Assembly: GCA_965247735.1 (NCBI GenBank)
Contig: CBDFHN010000001.1
Coordinates: 620,001 to 684,000, forward strand
From: JAOXRU01 sp965247735
GTDB taxonomy: Bacteria; Bacteroidota; Bacteroidia; Flavobacteriales; Flavobacteriaceae
Direction: 5' to 3'
Length of the DNA: 64,000 bases
In this document: positions 63,583 to 64,000 of the stretch, in pieces
How positions within the stretch are numbered: position 1 is the stretch's first letter
Layout of the letters: each line of letters starts with the position of its first letter
Notes under the pieces: generated by a model
Told to the model about the DNA's origin: nothing
What the model saw: the letters and a program-made list of their open reading frames with translations, nothing else
The model's database searches: none
Made by a program: the position numbers and the translations under genes

Positions 63583-64000
63583 ATGTCTGATCAAAACCAA
63601 CATTTACCTTCAACAAAAAACACCAAAAGAACACTTTGGGTTTCCTCTATTTTTTATGTCCTAATTGCATTTGAGTTTTTTTATATGGCAAGTCCTTTTG
63701 CTATCTATTTTTATAGTGTATATGGCCCAGGGCTTAGTTGGTTACAAGCATCAGATAGTACTGCTTGGATGATTCAGTTTTTTCTTCCCCATATTGTTGA
63801 AGCTAGTAAATCGCCTATTATTGGTGTATTTGAATTAGCAGGATACATTATGTTTCTTGGTGGTATTATAGGGTTTGCCATAGGAGCATTTCAGATATAC
63901 AAGGCAAAACTACTTCGTAAAACTGCTGTTACAGGTGGTCTTTACCGATATATTCGTCACCCTCAATACTTGGCTTTAATGGTTTCTAGTATTGGGATGC
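63583..64000 (+). CDS. isoprenylcysteine carboxyl methyltransferase-like membrane protein, 3' end outside window
   Basis: 139 codons are visible from the ATG at 63583 to the right edge. Three hydrophobic segments follow a polar N-terminus (MSDQNQHLPSTKNTKRT): SSIFYVLIAFEFFYM, PIIGVFELAGYIMFLGGI and GFAIGAFQI. Near the end, KTAVTGGLYRYIRHPQYLALM is the (S)-adenosylmethionine-site motif (GLYRYIRHPQYL) of ICMT/PEMT-type membrane methyltransferases. Substrate unknown. Confidence 0.7.
   Translation, partial: MSDQNQHLPSTKNTKRTLWVSSIFYVLIAFEFFYMASPFAIYFYSVYGPGLSWLQASDSTAWMIQFFLPHIVEASKSPIIGVFELAGYIMFLGGIIGFAIGAFQIYKAKLLRKTAVTGGLYRYIRHPQYLALMVSSIGM

Overview
The window looks like chromosome from a marine-type member of the Flavobacteriia (Bacteroidetes). 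It is AT-rich, promoters follow the Bacteroidetes pattern (TTG, about 19-21 bases, then TAnnTTTG), secreted lipoproteins are common, a type IX secretion (T9SS) sorting domain is present, and families typical of the group occur (DUF2490, RluF, OmpA-type lipoprotein, tricorn-like S41 protease). No rRNA, tRNA, CRISPR array or prophage was seen.

Layout. 1-14.4 kb is an accessory strip of mostly plus-strand, mostly single, functionally unrelated genes: a caspase-like fragment, an acid-ceramidase/NAAA-like amidase, several unknowns, a TIMP-like secreted protein, an ATP-grasp enzyme, two serine hydrolases, a 2H phosphoesterase, an HExxH lipoprotein, a YaeR-like VOC protein overlapping a beta-helix acyltransferase, a second VOC protein and an AraC regulator. 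At least five of these genes, plus one at 42.1 kb, share a similar upstream module: a TATATTTG-like -7 box, in some copies followed by an AATAAAC/GTTTATT hairpin, usually about 70 bases before the start codon. 15.0-23.2 kb (minus) is a translationally overlapping operon: a GH63/GH37-like glycosidase lipoprotein, an unusual kinase + M23 peptidase + class III aminotransferase fusion, and a GH2 beta-galactosidase lipoprotein. 23.7-27.6 kb (minus) is a probable inorganic-carbon operon: SulP transporter, universal stress protein, beta-carbonic anhydrase, DUF2490 protein. A TetR regulator with a 35-bp palindromic operator follows.

31.3-32.5 kb holds the most unusual feature. Six tandem copies of a 158-159 bp unit (174 bp for one) each encode, on the minus strand, a nearly identical 24-residue, strongly basic peptide. 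They are followed by a 44-residue ORF and preceded by a promoter overlapped by inverted repeats. A decayed copy of the same peptide plus 44-residue-ORF module lies 1.2-2 kb away, beyond a small lipoprotein gene. I know of no described system matching it.

At 33.9-35.2 kb an IS3-family element (imperfect terminal repeats starting TGGA, 3-bp target duplication AGT) has split a lipoprotein gene whose frame is restored if the IS and one AGT are removed. 36-47 kb is mostly housekeeping and regulatory: RluF, polysaccharide deacetylase, RDD protein, HxlR regulator with a strong operator, a PIF1-like helicase, and a WYL regulator next to a GyrI-like protein. 47.8-58.8 kb is a cell-surface operon: a secreted tail-collar protein, a 2903-residue LamG/T9SS protein, a smaller secreted protein sharing one of its modules, and a small lipoprotein. 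The window ends with the tricorn-like protease, a tiny lipoprotein, an OmpA-type lipoprotein and the start of an isoprenylcysteine-methyltransferase-like membrane protein.
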